NCBI GenBank assembly: GCA_002118135.1
Contig: BDIU01000038.1
Coordinates: 1 to 64,000 of the forward strand
DNA: 64,000 nucleotides
Direction of reading: 5' to 3'
Source: Trebouxia sp. TZW2008
Taxonomy: Eukaryota; Chlorophyta; Trebouxiophyceae; Trebouxiales; Trebouxiaceae
Shown: in pieces, positions 22,501-34,232 of the stretch
Layout of the letters: the number at the start of each line of letters is the position of its first letter
Numbering within the stretch: the stretch's first letter is position 1
Notes under the pieces: model-generated
Databases searched by the model: none
Told to the model about the DNA's origin: nothing
The model's input: the letters and a program-made list of their open reading frames with translations, nothing else
Translations under genes and position numbers: made by a program

Positions 22501-22667
22501 CCCCTGACGTTAATACACACCGGATCTAAGCGCGCAGGGTTTTGCAAAAGCCTAGAAAATTTTGAATTTTCAATTTTGTTAGGGGAGTTAGGGTGGCTAT
22601 AGGGTTTAGGGTGTTTTTGCGTTGTGCAACAGAGGGTTTTGGGATCCGGTGTGTTTTAACGCAGGGG
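22501..22667. mobile_element. 167-bp TIR element (MITE-like) with 8-bp target duplication
   Basis: The left end reads CCCCTGACGTTAATACACAC then CGGATC. The reverse complement of the right end reads CCCCTGCGTTAAAACACACC then GGATC, giving a ~25-bp terminal inverted repeat with few mismatches. The element is flanked on both sides by GTGAAAAT (22493-22500 and 22668-22675), an 8-bp direct repeat. It has no coding capacity and holds AT-rich and TTTAGGG-like words. Size, TIR and 8-bp duplication fit a non-autonomous cut-and-paste DNA transposon; hAT and P superfamilies make 8-bp duplications. It lies downstream of the IDH regulatory-subunit gene. Confidence 0.85.
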
Positions 22668-22867
22668 GTGAAAATCAGTCAGCTGCAACAGTTGCAAAGC
22701 TGATGAGGTAGTGAGAACGGTCTTTGAGTGTCAATGTGGGACGTGTAACTTGGAAATGTGTAGCCATACGTTACAGCAAGGGGCTGAAGGGAACTCATGA
22801 ACAACCCTCACTTTGCCATGCAAACTAGGTTGACAGGAACAATATACTTTTGTACACATACTGTCAC

Positions 22868-25800
22868 TCAATCGTATCTGCCCTTGTACTTCTTTTCCAA
22901 CTGCTTAATGACAGCGTTTGTGAAGGTTGCTGTGGTTCCCTTGCCCCAAAGGTCAGGAGTCAACAGCGATGAGTCGCCAGATCGCAAGACAGCCAATGTA
23001 GCATTTTCTAGCCTGCAACAAAAGTTCGACACCATCAGACACGACTGCAATACTTTGAGCATAGCCTTCACCCTGAGTCAATGCAGCATGCACAAGTGCA
23101 CTAGCAGCATGCATATGCAATGTGCTGCAGTGGGTTTCATGGCAGGTGTTATGTCATACAAAGCATCTGCATCAGCTCAGTCGGAGCTGCACCTCAGACG
23201 CACCTGTCTGAAAAGTCTGGCAAGTTGAGGTGTCTGAACATCATGCTAGTACTGAGAAGCGTTGCCACAGGGTTTGCTATGCCTTTCCCAGCAATGTCTC
23301 TGCCAACATGCCGCGCTCCCTGCTCGAAGATGGCTACATTCTCTCCAATGTTGCATCCTGCAGCAAGCAGCACAGCACTTCTTGGATCACGGCCACCAGC
23401 CTCTGTTCTTTTATGCTGCAAGAAACCTTGTGATCAGCATGTCATGACATGTTGTGCATGGCAGTCCAAGCCACAGCTGTTCTACTGTGAACATCAAGTG
23501 TTGGCAGAGTGCAAAGCACACAGGGCAGCCAGCAGCTGGCTGAACTGAAGCTTCTCTTGTAGAGAAAGTGACTTTGTTGCAGAACACCCGCAGCAGCGCA
23601 CAGCGCAAACTAAACAGGTGCACAGCCTTGCACAAGTGTCTTGCTAGCCCACCATCATGCTGTGCCTGCCCACAGTCACCCCACTAGCATGCTGTGCGGT
23701 TGGGCATACACAGTGGATTTACCTGGCACCACACCAGCTCCACCACAAAGGCCGGCCACCACATTTGATACCAAATTTCCATACAGATTTGGTGTGACCA
23801 GCACATCAAACTGCTCTGGTCGCCCAACCAGCTGCATGCAGGTGTTATCTACAATGATCTCGGAGGATTCAATCATGGGATACTGCTTAGCTACCGCCCT
23901 GAATTCCTGCAAAATCATATGAAACATCACCATGTGTACTATGTGTACATGTCAATCTGTGTACTATTTGTACCCTGCAATGATCTGCGCTGAGTAGCAT
24001 TGTAGACTGACGTGCTGCTCGCAGCGCCAGTTGATGAGGAAAAACTTCAAGGCATTGCATAGTGCCATGCTGTGTACAGTAATACACTGTATCAGTGCGT
24101 CAAAGAAGGCATTGCATGGGTGACATGCACTGTGCAGAGCTAGTCATCAGCACGTGCTAGAAGGCATTGCGTTAGTGATGTGCTGTTTGCAAAATCAGTC
24201 ATCAATCAAATGCCTAAAGCTACGCATGCAGTGCATCTGCTTGTATTGCTGTGGCAGCTTTCTGCATGTCGCCTCAGCCCATGCTGGAGCTGTTGACAAT
24301 GCAAACAGTAGCAGCATCATGGAGAACACGTCTTGCTGCATGAAGGTGCTGCTGCTTGAATTGTCAACAAAGCAATGCAAGTTCTGAGACAGACATGAAG
24401 ACTGCTGGCAAGAAGCTTGCAAACAATGTCAACAAGCTGAGCTGTTAATGATGCAGATGTCAGCGGCATCAGCTTTAGGGTTTGAAGGGTTTAGAGAACA
24501 AGCATGGCTGCATGAGGTTGCCAAAGCACAAATTGTCAGCAGCACAATGCACTGAACTCATAAGCACACATGATGAGTGCTGGCAAGAAGCTCGCAAGCA
24601 GCCTCGGTAGACAAACAGTAGCCAAAAGAATATGACATGGGTTGTAATAGCCACTGTAAGCAGCCTTGTACAGTGCAGTCAGCTCTGACTCACAGCTGCA
24701 TATAGCTGCGCGCAGTGTCATGCAGCATCATACACACACATATACACATGCTATGGATTGCCTGCTGTCTCTGCACATGCCATATCTGTAGCTGACAGCT
24801 GCATGCTGCTTCGTGCCTTTACTATGACATGTGCTCTATACCTTGCCTGCAGGATTGTGAAATGCAGTCATGTCCGCGTGCTAGCTGCATGCTGCTGCCT
24901 GATAAATGCTGTCCTGAGTAACTGACTTGTTTGTTGCTAGGCTGCCTGCATTGTCATGCAGCATGATCCGTACCTTGTATACTGTGCCTGCTGTCATGTT
25001 GAGTGCAGTCCTGTTCAAGTGTCATGCAGTGTGATACATACCTTCAGGAACAAACCACCACTCATGTTTTTTGCGACATGACACATTCCTTCTAAACATT
25101 GCCTGCTGTCTTGTAGTGTGCAGTGATTTCTAGCTGACAGCGGTAAATAGCTGCTTGCCTGACTGCAATAATGGTCCTCAGCATTGCCTGCTGTCTGGTC
25201 AAATGCAGTCATGAGTACTAGACTTGCATCTTGCTATATGAATGGAAAAGTCATGCAATATGATTTGTACCTTCAGGAACAGACCATCACTCATCTTCAT
25301 GATGTTGGCTTTGTGCACAGCTGTCACCCGTTTTCGGTTGTTCAGGTAGGCATAGCCAAAGGCATATTCTGCAGTCCGCCTTGACTTTTCAGCTGTGATG
25401 ACTTTCAATGACTCAACCACATCAGGCACAACTTCATGTTCCAGACCACTGTACTCTCCTTCTGTGTTCTCCCTGCCAACACATGACAGGTAATGATACG
25501 GTAAGTCCTGAGTACAAGTCATAATGCATTGCCATGATGCCTGTGTTGCAAGAGCATTGGCCGAGACTGAGAATGCAGCAAAGACGATTATGCAGACATA
25601 TTCTGTTGAGTTCCTATGGTCATTGTTCAGCTGTTGTGTTCATGATGATGATGACGATAAAAGAGCAGCATGCATGCGGATGTCAGTGCATGTGGTGAGT
25701 GGAAAACGATGATACAGGCCAAATTGCTGGCGTATGTTCCACACAATGCTGATTGAGGTGTCAAGTATTACAGCAAATTTGCTTTGAGTCATGAGCAAAA

Positions 25801-26660
25801 TTTTGGTACAGGCGCCTGCTGTGGAAAATCTTGCACGCATGCATGGTCATGTATTGCATACCTGATAACAACAATGTCAATGTCATCATGCCTGATCAGC
25901 CCTTTTGGCAGACCCTTCAGAGTGAAGCCATGGACAAGATTCACGTGAGAGTCCAGGGCTTTCCTCATTTGGACATTCAGACTCTCTGTGGCAGTTGTTT
26001 TGCTGAGTGGTGTATACAAGGTGCCCTTCAAGCAGACTTTGTTGCGCTTGATTGACTCCAACACAGCAGCTGGCACATTTGTCACTGGCTTGCCACTCGC
26101 ATCTGTGCCATGGACGTCGTCAAATCTGCGTTTGATGGAAGCATGTCAGCACACAACACGGCAGTTGGTGCTTACTTGAGAGCATGATGTTGATGACACT
26201 GATTATGCTCAATATCGCAACCATAGTCAGCATGATGGACTCCGTTTACTCTCGGCTTTCTGAAGCGTGTGCTAGATGTAACACCAAGTCTTGTCTCTGA
26301 GACTAAGCTCGGAAACGGCGGTCCAGGTTCAAACTTACCGTTCCCATTCTATGGGTGCACCCATGGCTTCAACTATCTTGGTGACAGCTCCGCAGACTTC
26401 TGGCCCAATGCCATCTCCAGGTATCAGTGTCACAGTTTGTCTCCGTGCATCCCCAGGACTAGGGACATAAGTCATCAAGCCCCGTACCTGAGCCATGGCC
26501 TCAAGCTCAAGCAAAGTGTGAGCGTTGCTTATGAAATGCAAAGCACCGAACAACGAGCCAGGCTCGAAGCGCAGGCTGGTAGGGCATAGTATACCTGCAC
26601 TGAGGTGCCAGCGTCTGCTCTCCCACGCCTCAGCGCTGCGGCTGCTGCGTGTCGGAGCAT
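22868..26660 (-). CDS. Mitochondrial NAD-isocitrate dehydrogenase, regulatory subunit
   Basis: Non-catalytic partner in the TCA-cycle NAD-IDH. Exons (5' to 3'): 26660-26595, 26487-26339, 26125-25862, 25472-25271, 23906-23723, 23357-23204, 23012-22868. All are GT-AG and in frame, 387 residues. Exon 1 encodes exactly a mitochondrial presequence ([18 protein letters not shown]). The core has [48 protein letters not shown] and [15 protein letters not shown]. Where catalytic subunits have Asp in [10 protein letters not shown], this one has Asn at both places, the known signature of regulatory subunits. The long intron 4 (1.4 kb) contains an echo of exon 4's 3' end. TGTAA lies about 95 nt after the stop. 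It shares a 470-bp promoter region with the catalytic subunit gene. Confidence 0.94.
24750..25310 (-). repeat. Repeated units including an echo of the IDH regulatory exon end
   Basis: On the plus strand CATTGCCTGCTGTC recurs near 24755, 24985, 25097 and 25180. The block ending CCTTCAGGAACA occurs at about 25041 and 25270. In coding sense, the real exon ends [10 protein letters not shown] then GTACAA. The echo reads [10 protein letters not shown] then GTATGTATC, with a TTTTTTGCGACATG difference upstream. So the exon 3' end and donor are duplicated downstream inside the following intron, about 230 bp away. Confidence 0.85.
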
Positions 26661-27130
26661 GTTTCACCGCAGCTGCAAGAGTTTGATGATCTTCTTGCAC
26701 CGTCTGCCGGGCTCTGCAAGTCTGTCCTGCGCTGATGGCTTGTGCCGATCGTGCTGTACTGGGTCTGCCAGTCAGCAGCGAAGGGAGGCAGAGATCGCCT
26801 GCAGGATCCAAGCAAGTCACACGATCAAGCAAGATTGTCGGCGATCGTGCGTTTCGTGTCTCTCTGCTGCGATGCGATGTATCAACGGCAGCAGGCTCCG
26901 TTTTGGGCTCTTCATCAGTCATGCAAAGCATGTGCAGAGAATGCAGAGCAAAGCTGGACTGATCAACCGCTGCAGGCCTAGTCCGTCTCATCGGGACGAT
27001 CGCAGCATTTTACATCAGTGCACGGCTGCAGTTGCAAAATCGAGAGCGACCGGGGAGTCGTTGAGAGTTTCGAGTGTCATCAAAGAGCCTGATTCGAACT
27101 TGAGCGTTTGCCGGCACGAGCTCAGCAACG
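26661..27130. promoter_or_regulatory. Shared divergent promoter region of the two NAD-IDH subunits
   Basis: 470 bp separate the ATGs of the regulatory (-) and catalytic (+) subunit genes. It is more GC-rich and has more CpG/GATC words than the surrounding introns. No TATA box is obvious at a consistent place. Both 5' UTRs must lie here, so the transcripts start close together or overlap. Long open frames through it on either strand have no splice support. Confidence 0.75.
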
Positions 27131-29773
27131 ATGCGGCGATGCCTGTTAGGAGCGGCGTCTGCCCTCAAGGCCAGCGCCAAAGATCCCCACACGATCTTCG
27201 CTCGCCAGCAATCAACAACAGTAACTCTGTTTCCTGGTGATGGCATCGGCCCTGAGATTGCCGACTCTGTCAAAAAGATCTACTCCGCTGCTGGTGTCAA
27301 CATCGACTGGGATGAACAGATCGTTGGCACAACAGCAGATCCACGCACCAACAGCATGGTCACAAGAGAGAACTTGGACTCTGTTCTGGTGAGCTTGTCA
27401 ACACTGCCCTAAACGCAGCTCACAAGTGTTGCAACCATCTCATTTGCTGGAGGAGCAACATCTGCTGCGGCTTCTGCAGAAACACAGGATTGGTCTGAAA
27501 GGACCAATGGCAACGCCAATTGGCAAAGGTCACAGATCCCTGAATCTGACGCTCCGAAAAGAGCTGCAGCTGTATGCCAATGTGCGGCCATGCTTCAGCA
27601 TTCCAGGCTACAAGACCAGATACGACAATGTCAATCTGATCACAATCAGAGAAAACACAGAGGGAGAATATAGTGGTCTTGAACATGAAGTCGTACCAGG
27701 AGTTGTCGAGTCTTTGAAGGTATGTAAGCAATATGCACCAAACCACTGACTATGTGCAGTAGGTTTTTGCTGCAGCGTGGATCACCTCTCCAGTCTGACA
27801 TCTGTCTCCAGCTGCATTATAGTACTTTCTTTTTGTTCAAAGATGAAGATAATTCATGTTCATCTTTACATTGTCTGTTTGTTTACCAAGAATATTGTCC
27901 TCATAGCAAATCGTCCCTACTCAAGAATCCCAATGCAGTCAGACTGCAGTGAATGGTTTCCAATGTCATTGTCCTTACATCAAGAATTCATTACATTCAG
28001 TTTCCTCGTAAGTACTGTATCTGCTTATGCTGCAATTTCTTGTGTTGCAGGTGATCACAAGGGTTGCAAGTACCAGAGTTGCTGAGTATGCTTTCAAGTA
28101 TGCTGACGAGAACAAGCGCAACAAAGTGACAGCAGTGCACAAAGCAAACATCATGAAGATGGCAGATGGGCTTTTCATCAAGTGCTGCAGAGAAGGTAAG
28201 CTTGCAACAATGCGAATACTTCTGAGCAATCAGTCATGGCTACAAGAAGGATACGGCTTGCTCTAAGGCCGCTTGTGATTGCTTGTCAAGTGCACTGCAG
28301 AGAAACTTCACTGACATTTGGAGCACTCTGAGAACATCTTAGTCCATTCATTATGGCTTTGAGTGGGCATGACTTGCTCTGTTCCTGCTATTGTTTGCCA
28401 ATTTAGTTCCAACAGCTTACAGAGGGTTCCAATGCATAGGCAGCTGCAGCTTTTGGCCAGCTCTCACGGCTATCAATGTATCCCAGGCACACTGTACACA
28501 ATCAGCAATTCAACATATTGCAAATGACAAGCTGACGCAGGCGATTTCTGCAGAAATATAACAGCATGTCCTGATTGATCATGCTCAAAAGATTGAAGTC
28601 ACATTTGTTATGTTGTGTGCCTGCAGTGAAGGAGAGGTACCCACACATTGAGTACCAAGAGGTAATTGTGGACAATGCATGCATGCAGCTGGTGAAGAAC
28701 CCCTCGCAGTTTGATGTTCTTGTCATGCCAAACTTGTATGGCGACATCATCAGTGATCTGTGTGCTGGGCTGGTGGGAGGATTGGGTCTGACCCCCAGTG
28801 CAAATATAGGTGAGCTTTTGTGACTCGTACTGAATTTCTCTATTGCATTGCAAACACAATTGTTAGTCCTGCTCACGCACTGTTTATAAAGTGCTGCTAG
28901 GAACTGTGCAGGGATATACAGCACCTTCCATACATAGATGCAAACATAAGGATAAGGTGCAGAGCCACATGCAGATTGTGTAGTATGCATGCGCTCACAT
29001 GCAGCAATAGGACCCTGCATTGGCAGCAGCTGTTGTGTGGCTTGATAAGTTGCATGAGCAAGTCATCTGGGATCTTTATTGCATGATGAACTCTCACGTC
29101 AGAGATATATTGAGTGTGATGCATTGCACATCAAACAGCAAGCTGTTCAATGCCATGCTGGGTGCTGCTGAAACCTCAACTCAAAGTCCAACAGCATCAG
29201 CTGACCTGACGATGACTGCATTGGCCTCTATATGTAGGTGCCAATGGGCTGGCACTCATGGAGGCTGTTCACGGCACAGCCCCTGACATTGCTGGACAGG
29301 ACAAGGCCAACCCAACAGCCCTTTTGCTCAGCTCAGTCATGATGCTGCGTCACATGGGTCTGTCAGACAAAGCTGAGTCCATTCAGAATGCAGTGTTGGG
29401 AACAATTGCTGAGGGCAAGTACAGGTATTGTCACAAGCTTTTGCTACTAAAGTTCCTGCATTTCACATGGTAAGCAGCTGACTGCAGCACCCTACAGATC
29501 GCAAAGATTGTTGCAAGCAGTCACAAGTGTTGTGTGTCAATTGGCTGCATATGACATGTACTCGGGACACTGCTTTAGCCTTTACAGGTTTTGATGCATG
29601 CTGCATCATCTTTTTCAGCTTTACACAAGTGGCAGGCAGCATTCGGTGCTGAAACCAGCCACCCTTACTGTAACACTGCACAAGTTAATCGAGACTGCCT
29701 ATGCAGGACGGGAGATTTGGGAGGCAAGTCAACAACGAGCGATTTCACAATGGCTATTATTGATAAATTGTAA
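27131..29773 (+). CDS. Mitochondrial NAD-isocitrate dehydrogenase, catalytic subunit
   Basis: Oxidises isocitrate to 2-oxoglutarate with NAD in the TCA cycle. Exons: 27131-27388, 27480-27719, 28051-28195, 28627-28809, 29238-29424, 29707-29773, all GT-AG and in frame; 359 residues. The presequence is short and basic ([17 protein letters not shown]). The core shows [16 protein letters not shown], a substrate-Arg region [14 protein letters not shown], Tyr150 in ENTEGEYSG, Lys197 in VHKANIMK, and Asp230, Asp254 and Asp258 ([18 protein letters not shown]) as Mg ligands. All catalytic residues of IDH3A-type subunits are therefore present. It ends at IIDKL, with TGTAA 41 nt after the stop. Confidence 0.96.
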
Positions 29774-29818
29774 GCAGCATTGCCACAGGATGTTTGCATA
29801 GCTGAACAGCTGATGTAA

Positions 29819-30380
29819 GCTTATTAAAAAGACAAAGTGACATGCAGACAGGCAAAAGCTGCCGGCTTTAGCAACCCTAAGCAATACATGGCACCCTTTT
29901 TGTCATGCTTTTTGATGTTGTGCAGCTGAGGGATGCGTTCAGCAAACACTTCAATCAGCAACATCGTTGACAACTGCAATCAGCTACGTTGTTAACTCAT
30001 GCAATTAGCAATAATTATTGCTATATAGCTGTTGTCTCATACGCAGAAGTGACATGTGCCTGACAGAAAGGATTGATGACGTGTGAATCAGCTAACAATT
30101 TCGCTCATGGCGCTACATGGCTTGTGCTGCATAAAGGCATTGCGCTATTGATGACGGCATTGCCTGTCAGCATAATGTTACAATGGAAGGTGACGGTGCT
30201 GAGAGATCATGATGCGTCAGTGGACCAAAGCCATGTTCCCAGCGGGAAATGGTCACAAACTGTGACTCAGACGCTGCCATATTTCCAACACAAAAGCTGT
30301 CAACTAATGGTGAAGACTGCATGGCTATGCAGTCGTCTGCCTAGACCAGCCCGCTGCTGTATCAGCTCTCATTGGGCTGT
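29819..30380. other. Convergent 3' region between IDH and VDAC
   Basis: Holds the two 3' UTRs. A TGTAA on the minus strand (30178-30182) may serve VDAC. No other gene seen. Confidence 0.55.
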
Positions 30381-32328
30381 TTAGTTCTTCAGGTCAAAAG
30401 CAAAGCCAACCTTGGGGGCTGTGTTGGGGTTTGTTGCATCAAACTGGCCTGAGATACCGATGGTGGTCTTTGGCTTGAGCGCCTACACAGAATGACAAAG
30501 TAGCTCAGTCTTGCCGCACCACTTTAGACCCAGCGATGCAGACTGGCAATCATGATCAGTAAGCTTGGGTATCCCTCAAATTGCCATGCAGACTTGTCAT
30601 TTTGACGAACAAGCTTGGGATCCATCAATTTGCCAATACGGAGGCATACAATACAGATCACACATGCAGAGCAGAAGCTAGCCGAATTAGCCACCAGTGT
30701 CTAATACATTCTCAATCCTTCAAAGCAACGCATCCCTCAAGTCATGGGCACAGCTAGTCCACACTGATTTACAAAAAATTGTATCATCCAATATGAACAC
30801 CAATGTATGCAGATCAATGGATGCAAATCAACTGGATTAGTCAGCTTACCGCTTCATACAACAGAGTGACATTGCCATTGTTCTGGATCCTGGCCTTAGT
30901 CAAGGCACCATCCACCAACCTCTTTGAGTAGCCCAGCAGGAAGGCGGTGTCATCCTTATTCGCATGCTTGGACACCTCTGCTCCCCATGACTGGTAGGCA
31001 TCAATGTTGTGTGCAAACGATCCCTTCAGACCATTGCCTGTAACAGCAACATGCCACTTGAGCTTGACTGAGTCAAATAAGCCAGGTATGCTGTACCAAA
31101 CAGCAGCCAGACAGTGGTAGACACTGTTAGACAGTGTCTGCCAGACAATATGCAATGTGCCTGGCCATCAGAACAAGCAACATGAAGAGACAGTCACTGA
31201 TCAGAAAGTGTGCAGTGACGTTGACTGAAAGCAGAAGTTGCTTAGGAACGCTAAAGCTAACCACAATGCATGCTTCCTTTCAGGCTGATCAGCAGAGCAG
31301 ACGCTTCTAAACGCTGCAGAGGCTGTGAGGCAACGGCCAAAACAAGGTGAACTTTTTGACAAGCCTCACCTGAGTCTACAAGGTGCACGCTGGCCTGGAA
31401 GTCAGCTGCGTTGTAGCCAACACCAGCGGTGTAGGCAGTCACAGCGTTCTTGTTGGTATCGTACACAACCTCAGCACCAGCAACAACTCCTTTCTGACCA
31501 GTGGTGGCTGCTAGGACCACCTGAGGGTTCTGTGTAAGGCCCACTGTGCTCTTCAGAGTCAGGTGGGGAATGGAGTAGTCAACTTGTACCTGCAGAAGTG
31601 ACAAAAGTAGATGACTGGTGCACATAATGTTTGAATGCAATCATAGATGTTGCGGTGCAGCAAAGTATTGTTGCATGGAAGGTTGGTACCTTGCCAGACT
31701 GCTCATCTGGCAATGTGCCAGAGAGGACTGCTGTGAGGTTTGGTGCCAAATTCTTGGCTGTGACGCTGACCAAGGCCTGCAAGCAGAGCAAATTTGAGTG
31801 TTGAGTGTCAGGATGATCAGAAAACACAGCGCTAGTACAGCTTACCTTGCCATCTGGCAGCAAACTGCTGGACAACTTGTAGTTCTTGGTGCCATACACG
31901 GCCTTGATGATTGTGCTCAAGCTCTCACCCTTTTGGGTGCTGGTGGCTGTAAATTCCTGCAAATAAGAAGTGAGAGCTCAAGAGTGCTGAAGATGTGTCG
32001 AACTCGACTCAAGTCATTCAGCAGCAGAACGAGGAGGCGACAGCAGCATGGCATGCTTACAACTCCATCAGCGGTCGTGCTGGAAAGGTTGACAACATTG
32101 TTGAACTGAAACTTGCCGGTGTTGCCTCCTCCGTAAAGAAGATCTGCAAAACGCAGCAGACTGAGCACAGCTTGCCAACATGCGGAACTTTGGCGATGCT
32201 AGCACGCGGAGAGTGGGACACTGCAGTAGATCTTGCCAGTGCTGACGTACGCCAGCAGGCACATCAGCAAGACGAGTACCTGTAGTAGACTTGCCGATGT
32301 CGGAGAAGGCGGGAATCTTGGCGGACAT
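30381..32328 (-). CDS. Voltage-dependent anion channel (mitochondrial porin, VDAC)
   Basis: A 19-strand beta-barrel of the mitochondrial outer membrane that passes metabolites. Exons (5' to 3'): 32328-32280, 32143-32061, 31956-31846, 31776-31690, 31589-31370, 31037-30850, 30482-30381. All junctions are GT-AG and in frame; 279 residues, the usual family size. The N-terminal MSAKIPAFSDIGKSTTDLLY matches the porin amphipathic start. Alternating polar/apolar strands follow (VQVDYSIPHLTLKSTVGL; VVAGAEVVYDTNKNAVTAY). The C-terminus LKPKTTIGISGQFDATN then VGFAFDLKN is typical of plant-like VDACs. No targeting peptide is expected, and none is seen. Confidence 0.95.
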
Positions 32329-33690
32329 TGTTGCTGTATTGGACGACCGGATGTGTAGATCGCTAGCGCTCCGCAATGACTCGGCTGCTGGCTGGGCAGA
32401 CGCTGATTTGGGTCTTCCAGAAGTGCAGTTGCAGCAGACTGCAGCGATATAAGTTTTTACGCCCTCTGCGCTTTGGATTCGAATCTGCTCGTGCGACCCA
32501 GTCTGGGCAATCGCCGAAGGCAACACAGCACTTGCAAACGCGTTCACCTGCGTGACGTTGCTTTCTTCGATGGTTGTTGCATGCATGGCAGTCAGGGGTC
32601 TTGTTTTAAGTCGCCGGCGCGGGTGCCGTCCCGCTTAAGCTGCGAGAATTGTCCTCGGTCTTCACGGGTTTGCGGTCGCTTCTGCTGCACAGAGCGGACA
32701 CGGCTCAGGGCTCGCATATCAGAAAGTCGTCTCTGATACTTCTGACTTGAGTCAAGAAGCGATATATTTCGCTTTATCCACAGCTTAGATCACTACAGCA
32801 CCCCTGTAGCGCTCTGTGAAGCACGCAAAACGTTTGTAGTTGAACAAGTCATGGCTGTTGAGAAGACCTCATGCACGCTAGGCGCTCATGCCGAGCCAGT
32901 GGTGTCTGTGCAGACTAAATTCAGAATTTTGGACTTGTCTTATGCGTTCCTCCACCTAATTCTTGACACCCAACTGAAATAACCTCTTGCAGAAAATATG
33001 GTGCTGACATCATAGGTTGACTCAGGCAGCCTGCATAGTCCTGGCCTTTGACCACCAACCAGTCCGTTGATCTCACAACGTTTTAGCTTCAGTGCGGAAA
33101 AAGCTGCTGACATTGCCTTCAGCAAGTCAAGTTTGCCAAGTGCTGTTCAGCATGCTGCATCGCTTCATGTAGCTATTGACTGTGAGCAGCAGGCTCGTTG
33201 CAATACACATTGTATTGCCTGTCTTGGCTCATGCGCTACCCGATTACATATGATCATGATGACAGCAGCAAGAATGATCATGACTCCCTAACTTTAGGAA
33301 ATTTGTTGTAATGCAAACGTCCAAATGTTGGACAGGTGAACAGTATTTGAGTTCATCATCACAATGGACAGGATGCCTATTAGGCTCTGAAAAGCAGGAA
33401 GTGGCCTATATCAAGGATGCCAAATTGCTGAGGCATGGGCAGCAGTAAGCTTACAGCTGCCCATGTGGGTCTATCCTGGCTCAACACAGTTACTACAGAG
33501 ATGGTCATCAACATAAAGCTGATGTCAGGGTGACACGTGCAATGGGCTGACCCTTACAGCTAATAGTTTGCTGTTTGCTGGGTCTGTGCTGCAAACGCAT
33601 TATTGCCTCTTCAAGCACTGCCATCTTGCACTGCTGCCGCAAGCCAAAAAGAATTACCAGCACATGCTTATGTAGCAAGCATGAACTGTG
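32329..33690. other. VDAC upstream region and gene-poor stretch
   Basis: 32329-32720 is GC-rich with CpG words and probably holds the VDAC promoter and 5' UTR. From about 32750 to 33690 I see no splice-bounded open frame or RNA gene. Confidence 0.5.
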
Positions 33691-34232
33691 TTACTGCATT
33701 GACTGTAGCTCTTGACGAATGGCAGCTTTTTGATCTTCAACTGCAGGACTTGTTGGCAGCTGATATAAATATTTCAGTTCAGCTTGTAATTTTGCCTGCA
33801 ACGTGTCATTGCTGATCATGACATGGAAGAAAGAAAGCAAGTCAGCATATATGGCAAGACATACTGCAAGGGCATCACTCACACACATATGTCTATGTTG
33901 GCAGGCCACGCAAATGCTCATCACAAGACATTCTGCAACATGATGTCGTACTTTGCAGAACTTCAGCATCCAGTCACCTTGCGATACTGCGATGTCGGCG
34001 GATAAACAGGGCCAGCAGGTACATCAGGCTGCATTGGAAGCAAGCTGCTAGCTCCCTGGCCTGAGCTGCTTGCCACAGCTGCGGCAGGAACGCTGCCAGC
34101 ATTGGAGTTCAAAGTTCGCCCTGTACCCTCAGCAACTGCCATGGCCATCTTGAACACACCCCAAACTCCAACAGCCGCAACTGCCACAGCACCAATGGCT
34201 GCAAGCCAACCATGCATTGAGTGCTTGAACAT
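33691..34232 (-). CDS. Small single-pass membrane protein, unknown family
   Basis: Two exons: 34232 to about 33984 (donor AAG|GTGACTGG) and about 33796 to 33691 (acceptor GTTGCAG), phase 0. The product is about 118 residues. MFKHSMHGWLAAIGAVAVAA begins a clear membrane helix. A Ser/Ala/Pro-rich linker follows, then a helical, charged tail (AKLQAELKYLYQL, then IRQELQSMQ). A second open stretch directly upstream (34489-34280) looks like a mitochondrial presequence (MQRFTAWLPRYRHLQEPGSR), but no intron joins it in frame. Either the true 5' end is missed or they are separate. It is divergent from the dynein gene. Confidence 0.5.

Noticed and set aside
22560..22660. Interstitial telomere repeat (GGGTTTAGGG)
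   Set aside because: Only one or two degenerate units, lying inside the inverted-repeat element.
26663..26991. Long minus-strand ORF as an extended N-terminus of the IDH regulatory subunit
   Set aside because: A separate exon (26660-26595) in another frame gives a proper mitochondrial presequence and a perfect phase-0 join, so the long frame is chance.
27010..27273. Minus-strand ORF opposite IDH exon 1
   Set aside because: Antisense shadow of a conserved coding exon, with no splice or family support.
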